Shown here: piece after piece, positions 27,903 through 34,606 of the stretch
Numbering within the stretch: the stretch's first letter is position 1
Layout: each line of letters begins with the position of its first letter
Virus record (IMG/VR): IMGVR_UViG_3300013126_000109
Location: 1-35,894 of that record
From: a virus
Reading direction: 5' to 3' (one strand)
Length of the DNA stretch: 35,894 bases
Program-made: the position numbers and the translations under genes
Notes under the pieces: generated by a model
Told to the model about the DNA's origin: nothing
Seen by the model: the letters and a program-made list of their open reading frames with translations, nothing else
The model's database searches: none

Positions 27903-28309
27903 AATACATCCATTTCCGGAGATATCCATCCGTTACCGTTAGATTTAGAAACGAAAGACTTTAAATTAGGTGCTTCCCAACCTAGAGGTTTAAGAACTTT
28001 ACCATCTTCACGTTTACGAACCTTACCAGTTTCTCGATCAATCTTGGCAAAGTTGGTTCGCATAACTTCTTTCCAAGCACCTTCGGCATCTGCACCCATA
28101 CTATGGATAGTGCCAATGGTAACAACAAGAATATCTATCAGAGCATCTAAAGTTTCTACACTGTCGTTGTTATCAATTGCAACAGCCAATTCTCTAGTTT
28201 CTTCTTGAATAAGTTTAAGATACATATTGAATTGAGATTGATTAAATGTGTCTGTGCTTTGATCACAGGCTTTCATAAATTTTTCTTGATCTCTAAAAGC
28301 ATTGGTCAT
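27899..28309 (-). CDS. MazG-like nucleotide pyrophosphohydrolase
   Basis: 136 residues. The helical all-alpha NTP pyrophosphatase pattern is visible: LIQEETRELAVAID (EExxEL metal-binding helix) and ETLDALIDILVVTIGTIHSM (ExxDxxxD-type second helix). The C-terminal RETGKVRKREDGKVLKPLGW is family-typical of phage MazG/PRA-PH relatives. These enzymes hydrolyse nucleoside triphosphates or related nucleotides; a role in tuning (p)ppGpp or dNTP pools is proposed in phages. The gene overlaps the cytidylyltransferase start by 4 bases. Confidence 0.85.
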   Translation of the reverse strand: MTNAFRDQEKFMKACDQSTDTFNQSQFNMYLKLIQEETRELAVAIDNNDSVETLDALIDILVVTIGTIHSMGADAEGAWKEVMRTNFAKIDRETGKVRKREDGKVLKPLGWEAPNLKSFVSKSNGNGWISPEMDVL

Positions 28310-28318
28310 TTCGTTTCC

Positions 28319-28558
28319 TTAGGACTTTAGAATGTTAATAATACGTTTTTTTTCCTGTTCTTGCAACCAGTCTTTTTCCAACTGACCGAAATCGGGTGCA
28401 TCGATTATTGATTGATCTACGATATTCTTAAGAATGTATAATTCTTTTTTGAATTCAAAAGAAGCAAAACCGTCGTTATATGGACTGCTACATTCTCTTG
28501 AAAGGGAGTGGATCTGATTGACTATATCAGCCAAATCCCAATTTTTTTTGAAACCCAT
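28319..28558 (-). CDS. Small conserved helical phage protein
   Basis: 79 residues: MGFKKNWDLADIVNQIHSLS, then NDGFASFEFKKELYILKNIV and a charged end (KDWLQEQEKKRIINILKS). All-helical pattern familiar from marine T4-like phages; no function assigned. The ATG shares a base with the co-chaperonin stop; the MazG-like gene starts 9 bases later. Confidence 0.7.
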   Translation of the reverse strand: MGFKKNWDLADIVNQIHSLSRECSSPYNDGFASFEFKKELYILKNIVDQSIIDAPDFGQLEKDWLQEQEKKRIINILKS

Positions 28559-28956
28559 TACCTTACAAAATCGTCTGGTCGTATAGTAGCTGTTGAACCG
28601 TGACCAAATTCTTGTCCGATATATGCATCGTTTGGCCTTTCATCTGAGACTGCTAAGATGCTGGATACTTCGACTTTTTGAATTTCTTTATCACTGTCTC
28701 CGTCGTTGATTTTAATTTTACGAGTCCAACGACCGTGCTCTATAAGAATCCATTGACCTTCTTTTATATCTCGCTGTTTAGGACCTACTTTGTATACTTT
28801 CCCCCATCTAGGTTTAACACCGTGTGCTTTACCATCGTCACTTAGAATAACGATTCCGCCTTTGGTAACCTGTTCTCCTAGATCCATGTCTGTGATAATA
28901 ACATCATCATTTAAGGCACGAATCTGTATATGTTTTACATCGTAGGTAGTAGCCAT
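28558..28956 (-). CDS. GroES-like co-chaperonin (T4 gp31-type)
   Basis: 132 residues, slightly longer than T4 gp31 (111). It has the co-chaperonin barrel pattern: IRALNDDVIITDMDLGEQVT, then a mobile-loop-like GGIVILSDDGKAHGVKPRWG, then KVYKVGPKQRDIKEGQWILI and HGRWTRKI. The extended C-terminus (GQEFGHGSTATIRPDDFVR) is unusual. Such proteins replace GroES on host GroEL and help fold the major head protein. It overlaps the next gene by 1 base. AGAGGTAATT lies before the ATG. Confidence 0.82.
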   Translation of the reverse strand: MATTYDVKHIQIRALNDDVIITDMDLGEQVTKGGIVILSDDGKAHGVKPRWGKVYKVGPKQRDIKEGQWILIEHGRWTRKIKINDGDSDKEIQKVEVSSILAVSDERPNDAYIGQEFGHGSTATIRPDDFVR

Positions 28957-28958
28957 AA

Positions 28959-29189
28959 TTACCTCTTGTTACCCCGAGAACCTAATTCTTCTTTGATAGC
29001 TCTAGGATTATTTTTATAGTAATCTTGTAGTATCTCTTCTCTGGTTTTAACTACTTTGCCCCCTGTGCCAATGATATCACCTCTTGCATTCATTTTTGCA
29101 TTGCCAACAGCAGGTTCTTTTTCATTTTTAAGAGCCAACTTTTCTAAATCAACTTCCTTACCTCTCATACTTGTGTATGTTTTACCCAT
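28959..29189 (-). CDS. Small conserved phage protein
   Basis: 76 residues beginning MGKTYTSMRGKEVDLEKLAL, then VGNAKMNARGDIIGTGGKVV and REEILQDYYKNNPRAI. The pattern (KTYTSMRGK..D..KL...N....AVGN..MNARGD) is one I recognise as a recurring marine T4-like phage protein. Function unknown. AAGGAGAC lies 9 bases ahead of the ATG. It overlaps the polymerase III-like gene by 8 bases. Confidence 0.72.
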   Translation of the reverse strand: MGKTYTSMRGKEVDLEKLALKNEKEPAVGNAKMNARGDIIGTGGKVVKTREEILQDYYKNNPRAIKEELGSRGNKR

Positions 29190-29658
29190 TTTTAGTCTCC
29201 TTAAAAAATTCCTCTATAGGTAGATTATATTTAACACTATCTATTTTATGAACTCCTAGTAAAAAGAGTACATAGCTGGCAACTGAGCTGCCCCTACCGA
29301 CACCCCAAACTACATTGTTTGACCTTAGTGTATCAACAATGTACTTAACTGTTTTAAGAACAGGTAGAAAATTATTTTGTTTATAAAGTTCCAATTCTTC
29401 TACTAATCTGCTATAATTTTCTTCCGGACACTGATTAACTAAAAATTCTTCAATATCCAAATCTTTATACTCTTGAGGTATAAACCAATTCGTTTGATAA
29501 ATTGTAGTAGGGGGTATTGGATAATCTAAATGTTCTTGATATACACGATCGATATATTGATCTAGATCGTCAGAACAAAGGCAATGTTCCAAAATGTCTG
29601 GTCCATATTTTAGTACGCCTTTTATCAGTTGGTCGCTGGTATTAGTTTCAGTCCACAT
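29182..29658 (-). CDS. Stand-alone DNA polymerase III alpha-like fragment
   Basis: 158 residues. The C-terminal half, VVWGVGRGSSVASYVLFLLG followed by VHKIDSVKYNLPIEEFF, matches the DnaE core segment that normally reads GRGSGAGSLVAYALGIT.VDP..Y.L.FERF. The N-terminal half is helical and without known motif. The catalytic PDxD aspartates are absent, so it cannot polymerise alone. It may be a module co-opted as a binding or accessory protein, or the remains of a larger gene; it is neatly spaced between intact genes, which argues for a functional small protein. Confidence 0.7.
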   Translation of the reverse strand: MWTETNTSDQLIKGVLKYGPDILEHCLCSDDLDQYIDRVYQEHLDYPIPPTTIYQTNWFIPQEYKDLDIEEFLVNQCPEENYSRLVEELELYKQNNFLPVLKTVKYIVDTLRSNNVVWGVGRGSSVASYVLFLLGVHKIDSVKYNLPIEEFFKETKNG

Positions 29659-29881
29659 TAATCAGTTGATCCAAATCAGTATCATTTTGTCCTTGACTTT
29701 TTCGAAGATATCTTTTAGACATTTCTTCTTTATATATTGTAACAAATGTACCTAGTTGTGTCAACAGTTCAGGTTTACCTAATCTTACCGCTGCGTGATA
29801 TTTTTTGGTGACTTCAAACAGTTTGGATTCTACTTCGGAATCTTTAAGATGAGATAAATCACCGACAAAAGGATGAAGCAT
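29648..29881 (-). CDS. Small conserved helical phage protein
   Basis: 77 residues: MLHPFVGDLSHLKDSEVESK, then LFEVTKKYHAAVRLGKPELL and TQLGTFVTIYKEEMSKRYLR. Helical throughout with an acidic tail. I recognise the pattern from marine T4-like phages; function unknown. It overlaps the Pol III-like gene by 11 bases and begins 1 base after the virion-type gene stop. Confidence 0.7.
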   Translation of the reverse strand: MLHPFVGDLSHLKDSEVESKLFEVTKKYHAAVRLGKPELLTQLGTFVTIYKEEMSKRYLRKSQGQNDTDLDQLINVD

Positions 29882-29882
29882 A

Positions 29883-30497
29883 TTAACTGAAATTGCCTAG
29901 ATAGTTCAAGAAAATATTATCAGAATCGTGTTGCCAAACTTCAATGATCACAGGATTAGTTTTAGATGTTAGGGTAATCTGCGGACTAGCACCAACTACT
30001 GGAAAAGTAGAATTTTTCTTGAATACTGTACCACCTTCTGTGGTAAAGGTAATTGTTTTGTTTTCTGTAGCTGCTGTATCTAGATATATTTCTAAGATTA
30101 TTTTACCAACTCCTGACACTACATTAATATCGGGATCATCTAAAGTTGGGAAATTTCTAAATACTAGATTTGAACTTTCTTGTATTCTAATAATTTGATA
30201 TTGGCCCTGCTCAAAATCTATCTCTCTGTTGGCTGAAGTTACAACTATTTGTCTTTTTCTTGTAATGAAATTTTGTGTGTAAGCTTCATTTAATAATTTA
30301 TAATTGAAACTGTTATCGGTATCTGTTTTAGCTGTGTTTTCCAGCAAATCAGTTAATTCTCTATTGGCTTCATAAAGGCCGTTATAAATGGTATCAAAGT
30401 TATCTCTAAATGTTTGTGTGTCATTATCCTGTCCTGCTACAGGAAAATTTACATCAATATTATAAACGACTCTGCTAGTTGATAGTCTTTCTGTCAT
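29883..30497 (-). CDS. Virion-associated beta-rich protein
   Basis: 204 residues. Helical N-terminus (NFDTIYNGLYEANRELTDLL) as in trimeric fibre-associated proteins, then beta-rich repeats (IVVTSANREIDFEQGQYQII; INVVSGVGKIILEIYLDTAA; TFTTEGGTVFKKNSTFPVVG) ending FLNYLGNFS. It belongs to the tail/fibre block and is likely a fibre adaptor or structural protein; exact role unknown. It overlaps the 920-residue gene by 4 bases, with a late-type box inside the end of that gene. Confidence 0.65.
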   Translation of the reverse strand: MTERLSTSRVVYNIDVNFPVAGQDNDTQTFRDNFDTIYNGLYEANRELTDLLENTAKTDTDNSFNYKLLNEAYTQNFITRKRQIVVTSANREIDFEQGQYQIIRIQESSNLVFRNFPTLDDPDINVVSGVGKIILEIYLDTAATENKTITFTTEGGTVFKKNSTFPVVGASPQITLTSKTNPVIIEVWQHDSDNIFLNYLGNFS

Positions 30498-33256
30498 GGT
30501 AATTTTTCTCCGCGTTGTGGGAACGCAAGGTATTTATTCTCTATTTCACCCTCTAAAACGTCAATTAGATAACGATCAGCAGTGAAATCTATCTTTTTAA
30601 AATCAAATCCGTTGGCCTTAATTCTACTGATTATATAGTCACCTTTACCTGATTTAGCATAACAAAGCACCAGAGCTTTGGTATATCCTAATTCTACAGG
30701 AGATGTGATTTGGGTAGATCTCATCCAAAGAGGTAAAAAATCTCTGTCTCTATCCCCAATAGATTTTATTCTCTTTCGCATATTTTTTATTGAGTTTGGA
30801 AATACACGCTGATGATCGCTGTCGCTGGCAAATGGTATATCACTGTCTACTTTAATAGCATCATAGCTGACGATTACTTTACTGTTTATGTTGTCGGGCA
30901 AACTAATCGTATCACTGATGCTTACACCGTTTTCTTCAAATTCGTCTACGATTTCAACATACACAGCTTCGTAAACGATTTCTTGAGTTATAGGATCTTT
31001 AGCCAGTGCTTTTTTAATTTCACCGAATCTAATCTGTTTTCTATAATGATTTCTACTCATCGCCTGTACAAATTTTACAGCATCAACGCTTTCTATTCCT
31101 GAAAACACTAAAACTTTTATTTCCGATTGGACCCCGTAATTTGAATCACCATATCTATAAATATCTTCTATTTTGAAAATATTCGCGTCAGTGATAAAGT
31201 TAAACCAGTTTAATCTATTTGATTTAGATTGTAGAGCCACCATATACAGATTAGCGAAAGTTTTTTGATTATCAGTTACTACTGTAATAGAAAATTCTTT
31301 TATAGATTCAGCATAGTTAGCCGTATCTCTGGCTTTTACATTGAAAATAAATTTTTTATCAAATGACGTATTCTCGTCATCGAACGTAGTGGTGTATGCA
31401 CGAGATCCGGTAGAACTGTCTTCGTTAGCGTTTATACTATCAGTACGCTCATAAAATCTAGTAAGACCATCGATACCGTTACTTAGATCTCCAAATTGTC
31501 TTACTTTGCCTACGATCAGGCCCGTGCCTAATAAACTTAATCCCGGTGGTAAATTACCGTTGACTAATTCGTACACAGGAAAATTTCCGTAGAGTAAGCT
31601 ATTAGCTACCAGTTGTTTTCTGCTAGGTTGATTGGGTTTAATAGTTCCTAGATCACTGTCACTGAGCCATTCGATAGCACTTTCTATCTCGCCTATGATA
31701 TCTATAGTGAAAGTTTTTTCTGCGGTGGAAACTCCTAATCTCCAATAATCAGTTGATGCATCGGGAATTTGATTTTGATTATCTGCGATAGCAACATAGA
31801 TGAATCCTTCATATCTCACAGATTCGCCTTCGAAATATGTAGACGTTCCGTTCCAGTCACCTCTTAGAGTAGATTCGGTAAGGTCTGCAGGAAAGTTCAC
31901 AGCGATCATTGTGAACTTGTAATTTTTTGTAACAGCAGATTGATAAGGTACCTTTCCGGCTAGATCTCCTGTTAGACTATCTAAGGTCAGTCCCGGAGGA
32001 AACACACTGTTAGTTTCTTTTTCTATGACTTCCCAATAGGAAGTATTGGGGGCTGTAAATTTGCCTAACTGTGTGTTTATCAGTGTGTTTGACCAATACG
32101 AACCTTCTACCGGGTTTTGATTTATATGATTCGAAACGCAGACCCAGGTTAACCTGTTATAGATTACCGCATCTCCAACTTTGTAATTAATAGAAGATGA
32201 CCAATTTCCTCTTAAGCTGTAAGTAAATTTTGGCAATATTCCCGATATTTCATATTTGCCGTCGACTGTGATTTCGCCTGTTTCTTTTAATTTGTAACTA
32301 CCTGGATTTGTATTAGATTTATAATAAACTATAGTACCAGTAAATTCAGTAGGATCATAGACATCTAAAAATATAGTCAAGTAATTATTAGCCCTTCTGC
32401 GACCTAAATAACCAGGAGTGATCCATTGCGGAACCCTATCACCTGCAGAATCAGCTCTAAATAGATTAGTATCTACTTGCACAATGCTGTTATCTGCTCT
32501 AAGAAATTCTTCAGTGACTACATAAATTTTAAAGAGTCTTCGAATTTCATTTCTGCCATCAGTGGCAGCAACCACAAAAGCATAAGGTCGGCTAAGACGT
32601 CTAGGAGCTCTAACGGGTTCATTGTAATCGAAAGTCACAGCATCATAAAAATAACTGTCAAAACCATTCGATCTAGCCTGTGGCACGTCTAATGGTAATA
32701 CATCAAATGCACTGGTATCGTACGCACCTGTTGGATTTTCACTGTACTCTACGGCAAATATTGGATCAGTAAATCCGTAGATCCTTCCCTGAGCAGTTAA
32801 TGTTAGTCCCGGAGGAAGCTCTCCGCCGTTAGGCACAAGATAATATTCTAATGTATCGCCTGCTATCTCATCTGTATCTCTAGCTTCTAATTGGAAATCT
32901 ATATAACTGTTGTCGAGGGCATAATAGGCTTCACCTTGACCAACTTGTAAAAACCCCTCTTCGGTGATCCAGCGCGGTGCGTCTGATCCGTCTATGGATA
33001 TAGAAAATGTTCGATCTTCTAGATCAGACGAATCCCTTGCTCTAATCACAAATCTGCTCTCAGTAAATTTTCTTACCTCAGTAGGGGTACCAACGATAGC
33101 AGATCCGCTGAGCCTTAGACCACGGGGTAATGCTCCTGAAATTAATTCAAAACTTACAGGACTACTATCCGATGATGCTTGTAGTTGAACAGTGATAGTC
33201 TGACGCTCTTGATAGGTTCCTAAACTACCAGCTGCCGTTGTCCAGGATATAGTCAT
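30494..33256 (-). CDS. Large tail/baseplate structural protein with Ig-like and carbohydrate-binding repeats
   Basis: 920 residues. At least four He_PIG-type Ig repeats are marked by LPxGLxL: GALPRGLRLSGSAIVGTP (41-58), LPPGLTLTAQGRIYG (147-161), FPPGLTLDSLTGDLAGKVP (419-437), LPPGLSLLGTGLIVGKV (569-585). Two modules look like chitin/carbohydrate-binding type 3 domains: NWSSSINYKVGDAVIYNRLT and its end NPVEGSYW (351-388), and DWNGTSTYFEGESVRYEGFI with its end DASTDYW (467-505). A different C-terminal domain follows (LDINSKVIVSYDAIK-like region). No signal peptide. It is probably a host-surface-contacting tail or baseplate wedge protein. AGGAG precedes the ATG. Confidence 0.8.
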   Translation of the reverse strand: MTISWTTAAGSLGTYQERQTITVQLQASSDSSPVSFELISGALPRGLRLSGSAIVGTPTEVRKFTESRFVIRARDSSDLEDRTFSISIDGSDAPRWITEEGFLQVGQGEAYYALDNSYIDFQLEARDTDEIAGDTLEYYLVPNGGELPPGLTLTAQGRIYGFTDPIFAVEYSENPTGAYDTSAFDVLPLDVPQARSNGFDSYFYDAVTFDYNEPVRAPRRLSRPYAFVVAATDGRNEIRRLFKIYVVTEEFLRADNSIVQVDTNLFRADSAGDRVPQWITPGYLGRRRANNYLTIFLDVYDPTEFTGTIVYYKSNTNPGSYKLKETGEITVDGKYEISGILPKFTYSLRGNWSSSINYKVGDAVIYNRLTWVCVSNHINQNPVEGSYWSNTLINTQLGKFTAPNTSYWEVIEKETNSVFPPGLTLDSLTGDLAGKVPYQSAVTKNYKFTMIAVNFPADLTESTLRGDWNGTSTYFEGESVRYEGFIYVAIADNQNQIPDASTDYWRLGVSTAEKTFTIDIIGEIESAIEWLSDSDLGTIKPNQPSRKQLVANSLLYGNFPVYELVNGNLPPGLSLLGTGLIVGKVRQFGDLSNGIDGLTRFYERTDSINANEDSSTGSRAYTTTFDDENTSFDKKFIFNVKARDTANYAESIKEFSITVVTDNQKTFANLYMVALQSKSNRLNWFNFITDANIFKIEDIYRYGDSNYGVQSEIKVLVFSGIESVDAVKFVQAMSRNHYRKQIRFGEIKKALAKDPITQEIVYEAVYVEIVDEFEENGVSISDTISLPDNINSKVIVSYDAIKVDSDIPFASDSDHQRVFPNSIKNMRKRIKSIGDRDRDFLPLWMRSTQITSPVELGYTKALVLCYAKSGKGDYIISRIKANGFDFKKIDFTADRYLIDVLEGEIENKYLAFPQRGEKLP
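30531..30538 (-). promoter_or_regulatory. Late-type promoter box for the 204-residue virion gene
   Basis: The minus strand reads AATAAATA inside the last codons of the 920-residue gene, 34 bases before the ATG at 30497, which has GGAG 11 bases ahead. Position and match fit a T4-like late promoter. Confidence 0.5.
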
Positions 33257-33265
33257 TGATACTCC

Positions 33266-33856
33266 TTAGATCAACGGTGTCGTAACCGTTCCAAAATTTA
33301 TAGATATTCTACTTGGTACTGTGATTAATCCAAAGTCAATGTTTGACGCAGATAAATTGAATTGTACTACACTATCGTAATCATTGGATAACGGTCCAAA
33401 ATCAACATTTGTTAAAATATTAGTTATTGGCAAATCTGTATCTATAGTAATTACATTATTGCTTGAAGTAACCGTTAAATTATTACCTCCTTGCATAGTC
33501 AATACAGTATTTGCTGATACACTAGTGCCGCTAGGAACCGCAGATGCAATCCCACTTTCAGTTATAATCTTAGTGAACGCATCAGGAGTATTATTTGATA
33601 TTACAACAGTGTCAGTAGTTGAAGACAGCAAAATTTTATTATTGCCAGCTACTAGTTTTTTAAATTCTAAGTCAAGACCGTTTTTTTGTTTGAAGATTCC
33701 TTCGCCGTTCACAGTTTCAGGAACATTCTTACCGCTTACTGATAATTCAGAATCTAACGCTGTAAAATTAGCATTTACTTTTTGAAACGCGGTGCGTAGG
33801 TCATCACCTAGTCCGTCATTTACAAGGTTACCTATGTTTATCGTTTGTATGGCCAT
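33266..33856 (-). CDS. Fibre-associated structural protein
   Basis: 196 residues beginning MAIQTINIGNLVNDGLGDDL, an opening shared by many marine phage fibre proteins (TINIG...NDG.GD.LR.AF.K.N.NF). A beta-rich stalk-like middle (VVISNNTPDAFTKIITESGI) and repeated Thr/Asn/Val strands follow, ending INFGTVTTPLI. It is likely a trimeric fibre or connector. A weak late-type box precedes it. Confidence 0.7.
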   Translation of the reverse strand: MAIQTINIGNLVNDGLGDDLRTAFQKVNANFTALDSELSVSGKNVPETVNGEGIFKQKNGLDLEFKKLVAGNNKILLSSTTDTVVISNNTPDAFTKIITESGIASAVPSGTSVSANTVLTMQGGNNLTVTSSNNVITIDTDLPITNILTNVDFGPLSNDYDSVVQFNLSASNIDFGLITVPSRISINFGTVTTPLI

Positions 33857-33876
33857 ATCGCGCTCTCTTTATTGTA

Positions 33877-33884
33877 TATTTACC
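33877..33884 (-). promoter_or_regulatory. Possible late-type promoter box
   Basis: The minus strand reads GGTAAATA 21 bases before the ATG at 33856, in the short gap after the LamG-domain gene. It is one base off the window's other boxes, so the call is weak. Confidence 0.35.
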
Positions 33885-33885
33885 G

Positions 33886-34605
33886 TTAGGGCACCAACAG
33901 CAATTTAGTGAATCCCGCGCCTACTGCCGCAGTATTTGATCCACCGTAGGGATTCGCTGAAGATTCTGCGGTCAGTGCTGATGTTGGTGTTGTAAAATTA
34001 CCTGTGTAGACCGCCAGCCCTTTTACGAATCTAAAGTTAGTGATATAGCCTACCCAGGCAGCATTAGTGGCAGGAGTATTGGTATTACCGATATATAATG
34101 CAGTAGTATTATCTGTGATATTATTAGTGTCCGCGAAACTGCTGCCTCTCAGTGTACCGTCCCTATACACACGGGTAGTTCCACTCTGGCGGACCACGGC
34201 CCAGTGATACCAAGTGTTGATCGATGTCGACGACGCAGAACTGTAGCGGAAACTGTCGTTGGCCCAATAATAGAATGTCGATGATTCTATGCTGACACCT
34301 ATTTTGATCGTGGGATAATTGCCTACGGTCCACGCTCGTTGGAACTGGCTGGTATTGGTCTGATAGCCAAACCATTCTACGGTAAAATCGCCTGTGCCCA
34401 CGGCCCAATCATTGCTGCCAGGAAAACTGATATATGAATTTACATTGCTTGAAAAACTATAACTGTTGCCACCGCCCGCGAATGGACTCTGGGCTACCAC
34501 AGTTACAGCAGATCCAGTGGTCTGAGAGGGATTGGCAAAAGGCGGTGCTGCGGCTATGACTCGCCTACGACCAAACTTGCTGACTCCCGTGAAACTGCTG
34601 AGCAT
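33886..34605 (-). CDS. LamG/concanavalin A-like lectin domain protein
   Basis: 239 residues from the ATG at 34605, chosen because AGGATT precedes it and it begins 1 base after the upstream stop; longer in-frame starts lie inside the fibre gene. The LamG-type layout is clear: NSYISFPGSNDWAVGTGDFT, VEWFGYQTN, STSINTWYHWAVVRQSGTTR, VYRDGTLRGS, and YITNFRFVKGLAVYTGNFTT. In phages this fold sits on fibres or capsid surfaces to bind sugars. It directly follows the fibre gene in one operon, so it may be the receptor-binding part or a decoration. Confidence 0.82.
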   Translation of the reverse strand: MLSSFTGVSKFGRRRVIAAAPPFANPSQTTGSAVTVVAQSPFAGGGNSYSFSSNVNSYISFPGSNDWAVGTGDFTVEWFGYQTNTSQFQRAWTVGNYPTIKIGVSIESSTFYYWANDSFRYSSASSTSINTWYHWAVVRQSGTTRVYRDGTLRGSSFADTNNITDNTTALYIGNTNTPATNAAWVGYITNFRFVKGLAVYTGNFTTPTSALTAESSANPYGGSNTAAVGAGFTKLLLVP

Positions 34606-34606
34606 A

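Noticed and set aside
34163-34408. 81-codon minus-strand open frame in the LamG gene
   Set aside because: Sits in another frame of a recognised lectin domain.
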